Part shown: piece by piece, positions 29,001 to 41,000 of the stretch
How positions within the stretch are numbered: the stretch's first letter is position 1
Layout of the letters: every line of letters starts with the position of its first letter
Assembly: GCA_023213315.1 (NCBI GenBank)
Contig: JAKCPI010015691.1
Span: forward strand, 91,120-155,119
Reading direction: 5' to 3'
DNA from: Euborellia annulipes
Taxonomy: Eukaryota; Arthropoda; Insecta; Dermaptera; Anisolabididae
Length of the DNA: 64,000 nucleotides
The notes under the pieces: model-generated
Databases searched by the model: none
Told to the model about the DNA's origin: nothing
The model's input: the letters and a program-made list of their open reading frames with translations, nothing else
Program-made: the position numbers and the translations under genes

Positions 29001-32000
29001 GTGGTTCTTGATAAATATTTATCGCCTCCTGCGGACCTATTCACTTCTCCTGATCATAATAAGGCTTTAAGAGATATCTTCTTATGATCATCTTGGCCTA
29101 TTAATTTCCCAAGGTTCAAATTTATCCGATGAGATGAGTGGTTTTAAGGATATAAACAAGGGCTGATAGGATAAGGGTTAAAGGAATTAATTACCCCCCT
29201 CCGAGATTTGAGGAAAATATTTTTTCACCGAAATTACATTTTATTTTTATTGTGAAATTTTAGGTATATATAAACAATCAAAATTGTTTATTATTCTCTA
29301 TATACTACCTGCCAGAGGGGCTTTCGTTTCATTATTTATTACGTGCTATATATTCAGTACAACAAATGAATTGGCAATCATTAATTTGGCATGCTCCTCC
29401 GAATTTCATCTAACATCGACCTTAGAACGTACTATTCAAGAAATATGACCAAGAAAGATACATTTTGTCCATTTGCACTATGTAACAATATTTCAAATAA
29501 ATTCAAGAAGAGCATTCCAAAATGACAACATATAGAAAGATTAGAAAAAAAAGATATATAATGAATTGATGATTGCTGGAAGATAGGCAACCAAATTGAC
29601 CATTAATAGCATTTAGACTACGTCCATCATAACGGATCACTCATATTCAGTTATTAATTTCTAGTGAAATTTAAGAGGAGTTCAGAGATAATTGATCAAT
29701 ATTTAAAAAAATTAAAAAATAATTTTTCAACAATTATGTAAAAAAAGATTTTTTAGACCTCTAGTGGGTGTTGGAAAAAACAATACCTATTTATGAATTT
29801 TTTAATTCTGTTAAAACTATTGTAGGTTTGACAGTTTTTCTCAAATAGAGTAACCATTACACCCCCCCCCCCCCCCGTCCCAAGCGATAAAAATTTATTT
29901 CAATTGAAATGGCTACTAATTATTTAAAATAAATAGTTTAGGTGTCGAAAGACATTAAAACAAATTTAAAAAATCTATTGTAAAAAAAATTCTATTACTA
30001 TTTTTTGCGAGCCAAATGGATTAATTTTCCGAAGTCAGCAAAACTAACTTAATGCCACACTATCTATGATCGGGACTGGCATCTAATTCTAAAATGTAGT
30101 TCCTCTTCTTTCTTGAAACGATCGCGTACGCGAACACTCCAGGAAGGCAGGTAAGCCTTCATTATATCAATTCGGAACGATACGGTGAAAACGCTCCTAC
30201 AAATCCAAGGAAAGTTTAAGTGGAAATGGAACACATACAGACACTCGTATGTACAAACACACATTACAGATCAATTAATATCCGACCACCTGCCTAATCA
30301 ATGTCATTTAATAGCGAACTAAAATAGAGCAGAGCTAATTGATCTGATAATCATTTACGAGTTAGGAAGGAAGCCCGGTCACTACAATAATGAAGAACCC
30401 CCTTGATTGCTCATCTCAGAAACAAAATGACTTTGTTCAAGATTCATTCTAAAAAAAAGAAAATCTAACAACATCCTATACGAACTCTTAACGTCTTGAA
30501 CATTAACTCATTCTGTCCTGAAACAACCAAGGCCCAGAACTCAGCACTGAATGACAGAGCTCCGGAGAAAGAGAAAACAATCTTTCTCTCAAATTCACGA
30601 AAGAGAGAAATATACGATAGAGAAATTCTCCTATTCCCCTCGAATATCGGTCAAAGGTGAATTGATCCTCTCCTGGGAGCCCTGCCTAAACCTAAATCGG
30701 ACGAACAACAACACCCTATGCCAGTATTGAGGAATCAATTCACAATTGAACGACTATTCAAGAGAACATCAGAGAATTCCGACAGAGAAGGCCTAAACCC
30801 CCATAAATATATAAATGCGCGAGCGTAGAGATTTTCTAATTATTAAGCCCCCATACATAGACTCTATCAATTGCTAGCTAGATAGATAATCTAATAAGAA
30901 TTGGGTGTATTCTTAAAAATTAACATTTAGTTAGTAAACATAGAAAAGAGATTCCCGCCACGTTTTATCCAGACCCCCCCCCCCTAACGCGTTACGTAAT
31001 ATGTGGACGACCTCATATCAATATATATATATATATATATAATTTAAAAATGAATATTAATTGTAAAAATTTTAAGAATTACAAAATGAACGAGTTCTGG
31101 AATTAAACTGCCTAGTGTGAATTTCATCTGCTCATTGTGTAGCCTCTCATGCTACTAAATGAATGCATAAAGGATATCGAGGTTTGGAGCCGCTCTCAAC
31201 CTGCTGTAACAAGTTTTAAAGCATCGAGAAAAATATACTGTATCTATATATATTCGTATGTGTGAGGTAATATGTATGTGTGAGCACAAACGTATTATTA
31301 TACCTAGTATCATTTATGTAAAGCAATTATTTAAAAATATCTTTTTTTTTTTAAACAATTCATTTTTTTTTTTATTAAGGTATTTTTCGGCATCTAAAGC
31401 CATTTAGACCCCATCCCTATTTATTTCAAATGATTTGTAGTCAATTCAAATGAAATAAATTTTTCTCGCTAAGGACGGGAAGCGAACCCGGGACCCCAGA
31501 TGAGAAGCTAGTGTCTTCTCTCTGAGCCACGGGTCACGGGCAAAATAATTAATTATCTGAATAAAAAATTTTAATATTTTTTTTTAAATAAATAGGCAAC
31601 AAAATTGCAAAATTTGCAAAACTTACAAATTCCCCCACTCTCACCCCTATGAATTCATTTTTAAAACAATTTCTAATTATAATACTAGTCGCACAGCCCG
31701 CCATCGGCCGGTTCCACGCCTATCTAGGAAGGCAAATCGCTTTATATGTTTGTATATTGAATTCATATTTGTGTCAACACCTGCATTGAAGTAAACTTCC
31801 TAGTTTTAATTAATTAAATTATTAATTTGACTTTAAAGCTTATTATACGTAGGAAAATCGATTTCTCTTTTATACCTTTGTTGATAACTTTTTTTTTTTT
31901 TTAATCCTATGCAACAAAGTTATACTTTTAAATTTAAAACTGTTTGCTAACTTTTACTCTTAAAGAATTATTGGAAAAATTCAAAAAAAAAAAAAAATGT

Positions 32001-35000
32001 AAAACATTTTTTTTTAAGATTAAGGGAATCAGAAAAACTTTATTTATTTCAACAAGGAAGACAACTTAATATTTTATTAAATTGAAATATTATTTTATTA
32101 ATAATATCTGCTATAGGTTCAATTAATTTTAAATTTAAATTTAAAATGAAAGTTGCATATACCACTTCATTAACATTATTATCTCATTAAATATAAAGGT
32201 TAAAATAATTTTAGTTCAGGTTTTTATTATTAAAGTTTAAAAATTTTAAAAACCTGTTTCCATTATTCATTGAAAAATCTATTTCTCTTTTATACCTTTA
32301 AATTTAAAACTGCACACTAAATGTCTAATATAAAAAATCTGGTGTGACTAATCACAGAGCTCACAATTTTGTGTTATACCTTCGACAATTGAAAATTACG
32401 TACCGTGCTTGCTTGTCACGCTACATTTTTTACTTTCTCTTACCCCATTATGAAATATATAGAGAGAGAAAGTATTGCGATCATGTTAAAAATTCAATGT
32501 CGAGATTTTGATGGATATTGATGGACATGTTTTGAGGTCCCCTGGGTCCAAAAAAGTGGGTCCCGCAAATTGGTCTTTGTGTGTGTGTGGACATTTTTAA
32601 CCATGAAGGAAATGAGCTACTAGGTTGAAATTTTATATTTAAGTTAGGCACCCCCCGAACTCGTGTAAATAAGGTTTTAAACAAAATCGCGCACTTTTTG
32701 AGTTTTTTCGATTTTCTCAAAATTCGCTCCAACGATTTTGTTTGAAATTCATAAATCAATTATTTTTTAGATGCTCTTTAAAATGTATATTCTCATTTTG
32801 CCGTTGAAATCTTCTGAAGACCACTTTACTCTTATATTTCGTAGGAAAAATTTTTAAGATTTTTTCAGTTTTTTTTTTTTTTTTTTCTCAAAATTTGCTC
32901 CAACGATTTTGATATAAATTCAAAAATCAGTTATTTTTTACATGCTCTTTAAAATGTAGCCTATGTTCTAATTTTCCCCTTGAAATCTTTGAAGCACACT
33001 ACTCTTTTACTTCTTAGAAAAGAATCAGATTTTTAAAATTTATTTTCCGGCTCTTCCTTCCATAGAGCCAATGTTATATCCTTTTGGGGATTTGCATGTT
33101 AACTTCGATTCAAAAGGGGATCCCATTTGGAACTTTTTATACATTTAAAAAAATGTTTTCCAATTCTTATGAAATTTTATATTTATTTATGAGATTAAAA
33201 TTTTGAAAAATAAGCATAGTTTATTTCAAGCAATTAACATTAAAAAATACACAGAGCCTATGGAAATTTTGAATTAATCGAATTTTTTACTTTTTTACTT
33301 GTGAATTGGAAGTGGTCAAGTTTGAAATTAATTTGCTATGTGAAACTAAATATATCTCGACACAGCATAGACAGCACTTCTTCGGTAAGAGGAAGTTGTG
33401 CAACCTGCTGGTCACACCAAATTTTTCTATTTAGTTTTTACTAATATATTAGAATTCAACATTTAAAATTTATAAACAGAGAAAAATATTTATAAAGTTC
33501 AAAAGTAAAATATATAATACCTCAAGCAATTTTTAGGGGAAAATGAAAATATAAACTACATTTTAAAGAGCATAAAAAAATTAATTGATTTATGAATTTT
33601 ATTAAAAGTCGTTAAAGCGAATTTTGAGAATATCGAAATAAAAACTGAAAAGTACATCAGTAAAGTACTAGTACTTTTTAGCCGATTTTGTTCAAAAGAT
33701 TCCTGTTCCAGGGGGGACTTGAATCACAGACAGACAGACGATTTTGCGGGCCACCTTTTTTGAACTCAGGGAACCTCAAAATATGTATTTCCATCAAAAT
33801 CTCAACAAGAATCAAATAATTTCTCTCTATCAATTAAAATACGTCATATATAGAAATTAAAACCAAGTTGATGTACCTTGTATGTTCTCATGTATAGGTA
33901 TATCTCATGTCGTTCAATCTAACATAAATTAACATAAAGAAATTCTTGTGAATTATATTTCAATTTAAAATAATAAACTAATATGAAATGGAATGTTAGA
34001 AAGAGAGAGAATGAAACGTTATTTAGAGAAAATATTTTCATTTTATTTTATTTTCATATTTATTTGTTTTGATTTCCGAACTCAAAGGATTTCAAGAATA
34101 TCTTCATTATTTGTCTGCATTTTTGCAAAATGATTAATAAAGAGAGGCCCTTGGGTCAAACTTTGACTTCTGTGAATGTGAATTAAGAGAATTAGAATAT
34201 CTTCTTTTTTTTTAAATTTATTTACTGTTTTGACATCTGAGACATTAAAAATGAAATTACTTTCTACAAGTTTGAAAAATTATCATCAGTCTTATTAAAT
34301 ACTTGCTGCCATTTTTGTGCAGAAGAAAATTCTGTTTTGCCTAAAAATGCTTACGCCCAAACTTTTTTGAGTCTCAGAAAAAATCAATTCATGCGAAATA
34401 AAGTATTTTTGCGTACTCTATTGTTCTCATAAAGTATAGAGCATAAATAATGCACAATACTTTATTATAAAGTACGGGTGGCAACCCTAGCTATGGCCTT
34501 TGAATTTGAAAAGACATGAATCTATGAAATTTTGACTTTGAAAGGGATTTTTAAAACATCTTAATATTATAAATTTTGTAAATAAAAAGAAGAAAAATTG
34601 TCAAAATAAATGTAATCGGTACCGGTGTATGTATGTTTGTATGTTAAATTATAATTAAATATATCTTCTTCTCACCAACTGGAGTGGAGGTAACTCAGCA
34701 CAGCTCTGATGCCGAATTGCACAGGGGAGAGACACGCATCTGCAAAAGAAAACATCCATTAAAATCTCTCTCTTTCTCTTATCAAAAAAAAAAATAATAA
34801 TAATAAAGGAATGTTTCTTTAAAAAAAAAAATATATTAAAAACTAAAGAAAAAAAATTTCATTGTCTCAGAGGATTGTAGCCTGAGGAAGAGGAATGAGA
34901 GGGTTTAATTCATCCTTCGGAATCTCCTCTCCCTAAAAAAATAAATATAGAGAAAGAAATGAGGCTGTTAAAATTATACAAAAATTTGGTGTGATATGAG

Positions 35001-38000
35001 AGGCTTGTATAATAAATAATTAAATTATAGTGGATTGATTGTTGAATGAAGAAGCATCAATGGAGAATTGTTGACTGCTTGAAATAAACTATGGTTGTTT
35101 TTCAAAATTTTAATCTCATATTTGGATATTTTATATACAATAGAGAATCCTAAATAAATACAAAATTTCATAAGAATTTAAAAAAAAAACATTTTTTTAA
35201 ATGTGTAAAAAGTTCCATATAAAAAATAGTTGATGAATTTTAATCTAAAAAGAAAAAGATTTACCGTATATTTTGTTACCATGGCAACCATTTCTCCTAT
35301 CTCTCCTAAGAATTACAAGATTAAAAGTGTCTTTCAAAAGATTTCAAGGACAAAATGAGAAAATACATTTTAAAGAGCATGTTAAAAATTATTGATTTTT
35401 TAATTTTGATCAAAATTTGTTGGAGTGAATTTTGAGAAAATCAAAGAAAACTGAAAAAGTTCTAGTACTTTTTAGCCGATTTTGTTTCAAAAGTTTATTT
35501 CGAGTGTCCGGAGGGTAATATAAAATTTCAATTCAGTATCTCAATTCCTTCATGCTTAAAATCGTTACACGCAGATACACAGACAGGACAATTTTCGGGA
35601 CCCACTTTTTTGGACTCACTGGACCTCAAAACATGTATATCCATTAAAATCCCGACATCGAATTTTTGACATGATCGCAATACTTTCTATATATATTTCA
35701 TATATAGGATAAGAGAAAGTAAAACTCATTAGAAAGAGATAAACTCAAAGATTCATTAACTTCTTTTTTGATTTGACTGTACCTATCTTCTATGAAAACT
35801 AATTAATTAATCCCTCTGTTAATTTATTATTATAAAATAAGAAAAAATAATCCTAAAAATATTTACACAACGCTAATCGACTTCTCTTTGAAGAGTTGAT
35901 TTGAAAATAAATAATAGTACCTTGAATTGGAGGTTGAAAAGACATGAAAGAATATACAGTATAATTTAGTCGATTGATTGTTGATTGAAAAATGGATTGA
36001 GTATAGAGACAGATTGAAGGTGTGACGCCATGGCGCTTGCTGAGGCGGCGACAATCGCTGCCTTCGGCCCATAGCCGAAGAAAGCCGAACACTCCCGAAG
36101 TGTCTGTCTCTGTGTGTGTGAGTGGAAGAGGAATGAATTGTTGAATATATTTTTATAGAAGAGTCGTTGATTTTCTCTATCAATTACGTCAAAAATTAAT
36201 TTAAAAAAATGTATATTTATATATTTATATGCTTTTATAAAAGATACATAATATATAATAACATTTATAAAGTTCATTGTTAAAAGATCAATGAAAATCA
36301 ACCAAATGCATTAGATTATTAGCTATCATTCTGACATCTCTTGGCAAATTTCCGTAATAGGTGTTTTTTTTTACTTACTTTTTAAGACGCACAACGCCCT
36401 CTTATCGGAAAACCTCCTGATCCCCCTTAAGTTATTTTGCAAAGATTTGACAAACATTTTACCTTTTGTTTTTGTTTTCAGAATCCTGGCCAATTGCTTA
36501 GTCACGGGAGTAGTTTTTGTCCACGATTCCGACATCCAGAAACCGCAATTCTACTTCCGAATAATGTCCCAAAAGAAATCGTATTGGAAGTAGAAAATCT
36601 ACCGCATCCTCAGGTTGGACACACTGGCTTCCAATGTATTGTGACCATCGAAGGTGCTAAAATGATGGTCCCCGCGAGAGTCGAAGCCAATCGATTCATC
36701 GTCTGTGACAAAACCACGGTAAATTGAATGATTATATCTGGCACCGATCCACGGTTTTTTTTTTTTTTTTGTAAAAACAAAAATTTTAATTTCTATATTT
36801 TAAATTGATAAGGATAAATTTAAAAGGAAAAATAAGGCCATAAATTAGATATTTCATTTCAAATTTCTTCAACCTTTCAGTCTCCTGAAATTTTTCATTC
36901 AATTATTGGGTGATTTTTTTCATTGTTGTAAAAACAGTTTTGAAAAAAAAAAAAAAAACTCGACCCCCTCACCATAAATTGCATTCTAGATTCGCCTTCT
37001 GCAATTAACTAATTTAATTAAAGAATTATAAAAATTTTTCAAATCAAAGTATAACTACAATATATACCTTGGTTTTACAGTACAAATTTAATTATTATAT
37101 TAATTAATTAATATTTAATAAGATTTTTCAAACATCTTAATATTATGTATGTTAATATTTTTATAAGTTCATTTAATTTAGATTTTTGAGTTATATAAAA
37201 ATTTTATAGAAAGGAGAGGAAATATTTACTCTTAAATTTACTCATTTTGGCGCAAAGGGTAATTTCCAAAACGGAAATACATTTATGCTTCCAAGAAAGT
37301 AAATTAATTATAAAATATTATAATTATACAAACATACTTCTTACAACCATAAAATTTTATGAATCTTAAAATACACCCTATTGTCATAGTGAGTCACTGA
37401 TTAATATTATTTTTCTTCCAGGTAAATACATAATTCATTTTCAATCAAGTTAATGTTTAGGGTTATTATTAACGACCAATAAAAAATATGCTTTATTTTG
37501 AATATATTAAAAAAATAATTACTTCATTTCACTCTAATTTCTTACATCTCAGGGAAATTTTTATAAAATATATATTTTTTTGATCAATATTTTGTGTTTG
37601 TTGTGGGCCAAACATCCCATGAACCCCGAGAATCAAAGCCAAGATCTCCAAACTATCCGGGCATCTGTGTTTTCCTTTGTACCACCCCACCCGACCTTCG
37701 ATCAACACCAATAAATACTCACAATTCCGTATATATTCAGTTTGCATTGCATTTCTCTATCTAGAGAATCTAAGTGAGGAATCCTCAACTGTAGCGTCAA
37801 CTTAACAAGTACAGTCGACGCCACAAGCACCTGATATGCTCGAGAGTGGAGCCTTGAGCTTAGTCAACCAGAATGCCTAACGGTTGGAAGTGTTCTCTTA
37901 AAAATAGCTTTTCCCTTTTAATTTCTTTAAAAAAACATGATTTATTTATTGTAAAAATATTGGTTTTGCTGACTTAGCTCAAGGTTCTACCCTCGAGCAC

Positions 38001-41000
38001 ATCAGGCACTTGTGACGCCCACTGTAGCACAATTACAGAAGTCAAAGAATGCCAAAATTTTAACCTCAAATGGCATACTATAGATAGTTATTTTTTCTTC
38101 CAAATACATTCTTCACTTTGGATCTCTGAACTAATCTCGTTTCCTTGACCAAAATTGTAGACAACTCTTAAGAATGGATCACTCTTGCTGTGATCTATGT
38201 TTCTGAAGAAACCGCTAGGCATGTTTCTTGTTTGTGTACAAATTACTCATGATTGTTTTTTGTCTTCATAAAGTTTTTTAATTAAAAAAATTTTTTTTTT
38301 TAGTATTCTTATGAAGCGGCAATCGGCGAATACCAAGCAACAGTAGCAATCGTTTGGAATCGAAACCATCACGTTGATAAAATGAACGTAATACTGTACA
38401 AGTGTGCCATCTTAGGCTCTCATCGTGAACACCCTGATTGCTCTTTGTGTGTAACCCGTCACGCCAAATACGAATGTGCCTGGTGTTCAGGAAGATGCAG
38501 TTACGCAGCTAGTTGTCAACAGAGGGCTACAAGCGAATGTCCCGAGCCTCGAATTGATATGGTATATTATAAATATATACTAAAATTTTAAATAGTTATA
38601 TCAAATAACACCAAATAAATTTGCAGATCAAACCGCTAAGTGGCCCTATCGAAGGCGGAACTCTAGTCACCATTGAAGGTTCAAATCTTGGTCTTAAAGA
38701 AGAGGATGTCAAAGGGAAAATTCGTATTGGTCAAGTACCTTGCGAATTGGTACATTATGAAGTTTCCGTACGCATTGTATGTAGAACAGGAACATCACCT
38801 GCCGAAACAGAAGCTTCGGTGATTGTTGGAAATGATGCTGGCTACACTGAATCTTCAGTTCACTTCAGTTATAAAGTAAGTAGCATATCTCAAATACGCT
38901 TTATGTTGCGGGAAAATTTGTTTCAGCCTTTGTATTCCTTTTATAGTTTTCAACTTTTTTACTCACTACATATTTTAGATTGCTTGGTTATTTAAGATGA
39001 AATTCAATATATTTTTTAAATAGAATTTAAAAGCTTTTCACCTAAAATTTTTTGAATATCCAATGTTTTTTTTTTGTTAATGCTCTCTTCGTTTTTTTTT
39101 TTTTTTTTTTTTTTTTTTCAATTCATATTAAGGATCTCATATTTCCAAAATAACAAATAATAATAGGCTTATATATAAAAGGTTATTAGAGGATATATTT
39201 TTAATACCTTTATTCTTTGGATACATAACCTCTTGTTAGTACAATCTTTTTTTATTTTAAACATAGCGGTTTCATATTTTCTGACTTTTGATCTTTTAAT
39301 TATATATAATATTTTTGTGCTTGGGAAAAAAATTTAGGTCATAACTCAAGGAACTGTCGAAGGTGCCAAATTTTATCAATGTAAAAAAAAGAATAATTCC
39401 CTTTTCCCAAAAAACTTCAAACAAGGAGGCTTAAAACATATTTAAGGAAGTTTATATTTCCTACAAAAATATTCTAGCATCGGACTCAATTCAGGTTTAA
39501 TAAATCATTGAAACCTATACCCTAGTGTTTTTTTAATTTCTCATAAACATTAATGTTCTGTTACTACAAAGCTTATTATATTTGATTTATTTATATCATT
39601 TACAATTACATGCTAAAAGTTAATTTCCATTCTATCAATCAGTGTTTAAACAGCATAAAATTAATCTTCAACTAATAAATCGATAAAGAATGGAATTTAT
39701 AGAATTTGTTGTTGCTCCCTAGGACATCAAATTGGAAGGGGTGTACCCACCAATAGGTCCGGAGAGTGGTGGTACTCAACTGGCAATCACAGGCCAATAC
39801 CTCAACATTGGGAGCACGATGACGGCCCATTTGGACGAATTGCCCTGTCATGTGAATGCCACCCACGCTTCTAGCTCGAGGATTACTTGTGTGACGTCAC
39901 GAGCTCCACAGGGACCCAGGAATGTAGCCAGGCTAACTGTCAACATCGATTCTGCAACCAGGTTTGTTACTATACTTCATTAGCCATATATTATATCTAT
40001 AGTAAAATGAAAAATCTTTGGATATTATTATGAATTTTTTCAATTGGTATTTCATATTCTTCATCAACTGAGTGTTTTTTTTAGGTGGAAAGATGATTTA
40101 CATTTTTGCATAACTATAGGCCTATATCAAACACAATTTGTATAAAGGGGACGCACAGTGGGCTGAAATAGGAAAAAAGCGGCCATAATTCGAAAAAATG
40201 AACTTCAAAATATAAAAACAACGTTTTGCACACCAATAATAGACTATATGTGGACCTCAGGACAATAATTCATTTTTTTTTACCCAACCCAAACCCGAGT
40301 TATAGAGCGCCAAAGTGGACAAGAAAACTTACTAACTTTTCTTTGCGTTTTAAGTCGATATTCAGAAATTTTTTTCATGTATTAATATTAATCCAATTTT
40401 AATGAATTTTTTTTTTTAATCATAGATAAATTAATCTTCTTTCTGAATATATTTTTTGTTTTTCTTGTATTACAGTTATTTATTTTTAAATAAATTTTTT
40501 TTGTAAGTAAAAAAAAAAGCAATATAAATTTTTTTCAATTTCAAAAAAGTATATGGGCATCCTCTTGCCTTCTAACAAACTCAATAGATTCTGAAACCAG
40601 AATACATGTAGAACATAATTGCATCGAAACTTTTTGCCCGATTTTGCCCGAAAAATTTTTATTAATTTTTTTTATAATTAAATCGGCAGAAAAACAAATG
40701 ATTTCCGTCAAACCATATGAACTTCTCTCTCCTTTACAGATAATATTGAAACGTGACAAAGGGCTGACGGACAAAATAAAATCAGGCTATTATTAGAATG
40801 ACCATAAAATTTTATGGTGGGGCCTCAAATTTTGTAATCTTTTGAAAAAATAATCTATTAAAAGGGAATATTCAATATTTGAAAATTTCATTTTTTCTTG
40901 TTCATATTCTTATTAATATTATTGAAATAACTATATTATTTTTGTATACAAGTGGTAAAGCCCCCTGGACCCCCTTACATGCCTTCGATGAGCAAATGCA

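Larger units (their letters stand above)
20261..36481 (+). other. Plexin intron, 16.2 kb
   Basis: The longest intron of the window, gtaagt to ttttcag. It carries several inverted-repeat elements (20.36-20.52, 20.82-21.17, 21.70-22.52 kb), hAT-like MITEs, two TTAA elements, a nested pogo-like element, a hAT-like element with an internal SINE, a reverse SINE at 31.4 kb and large hairpin repeats at 32.3-35.7 kb. Exons 2 and 3 join in frame, and I see no conserved plexin segment missing between them. 22.7-23.9, 24.3-25.6 and 27.8-29.8 kb are AT-rich and otherwise featureless. Confidence 0.8.

Noticed and set aside
31378..31541. A functional tRNA gene
   Set aside because: Boxes A and B are tRNA-like, but the body is not a tRNA fold and the sequence recurs with a common non-tRNA tail, so it is a SINE.
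35853..36301. Three overlapping antisense open frames of 79-111 codons
   Set aside because: They overlap each other in different frames, cover a mix of transposon fragment and low-complexity sequence, and match no family I know.
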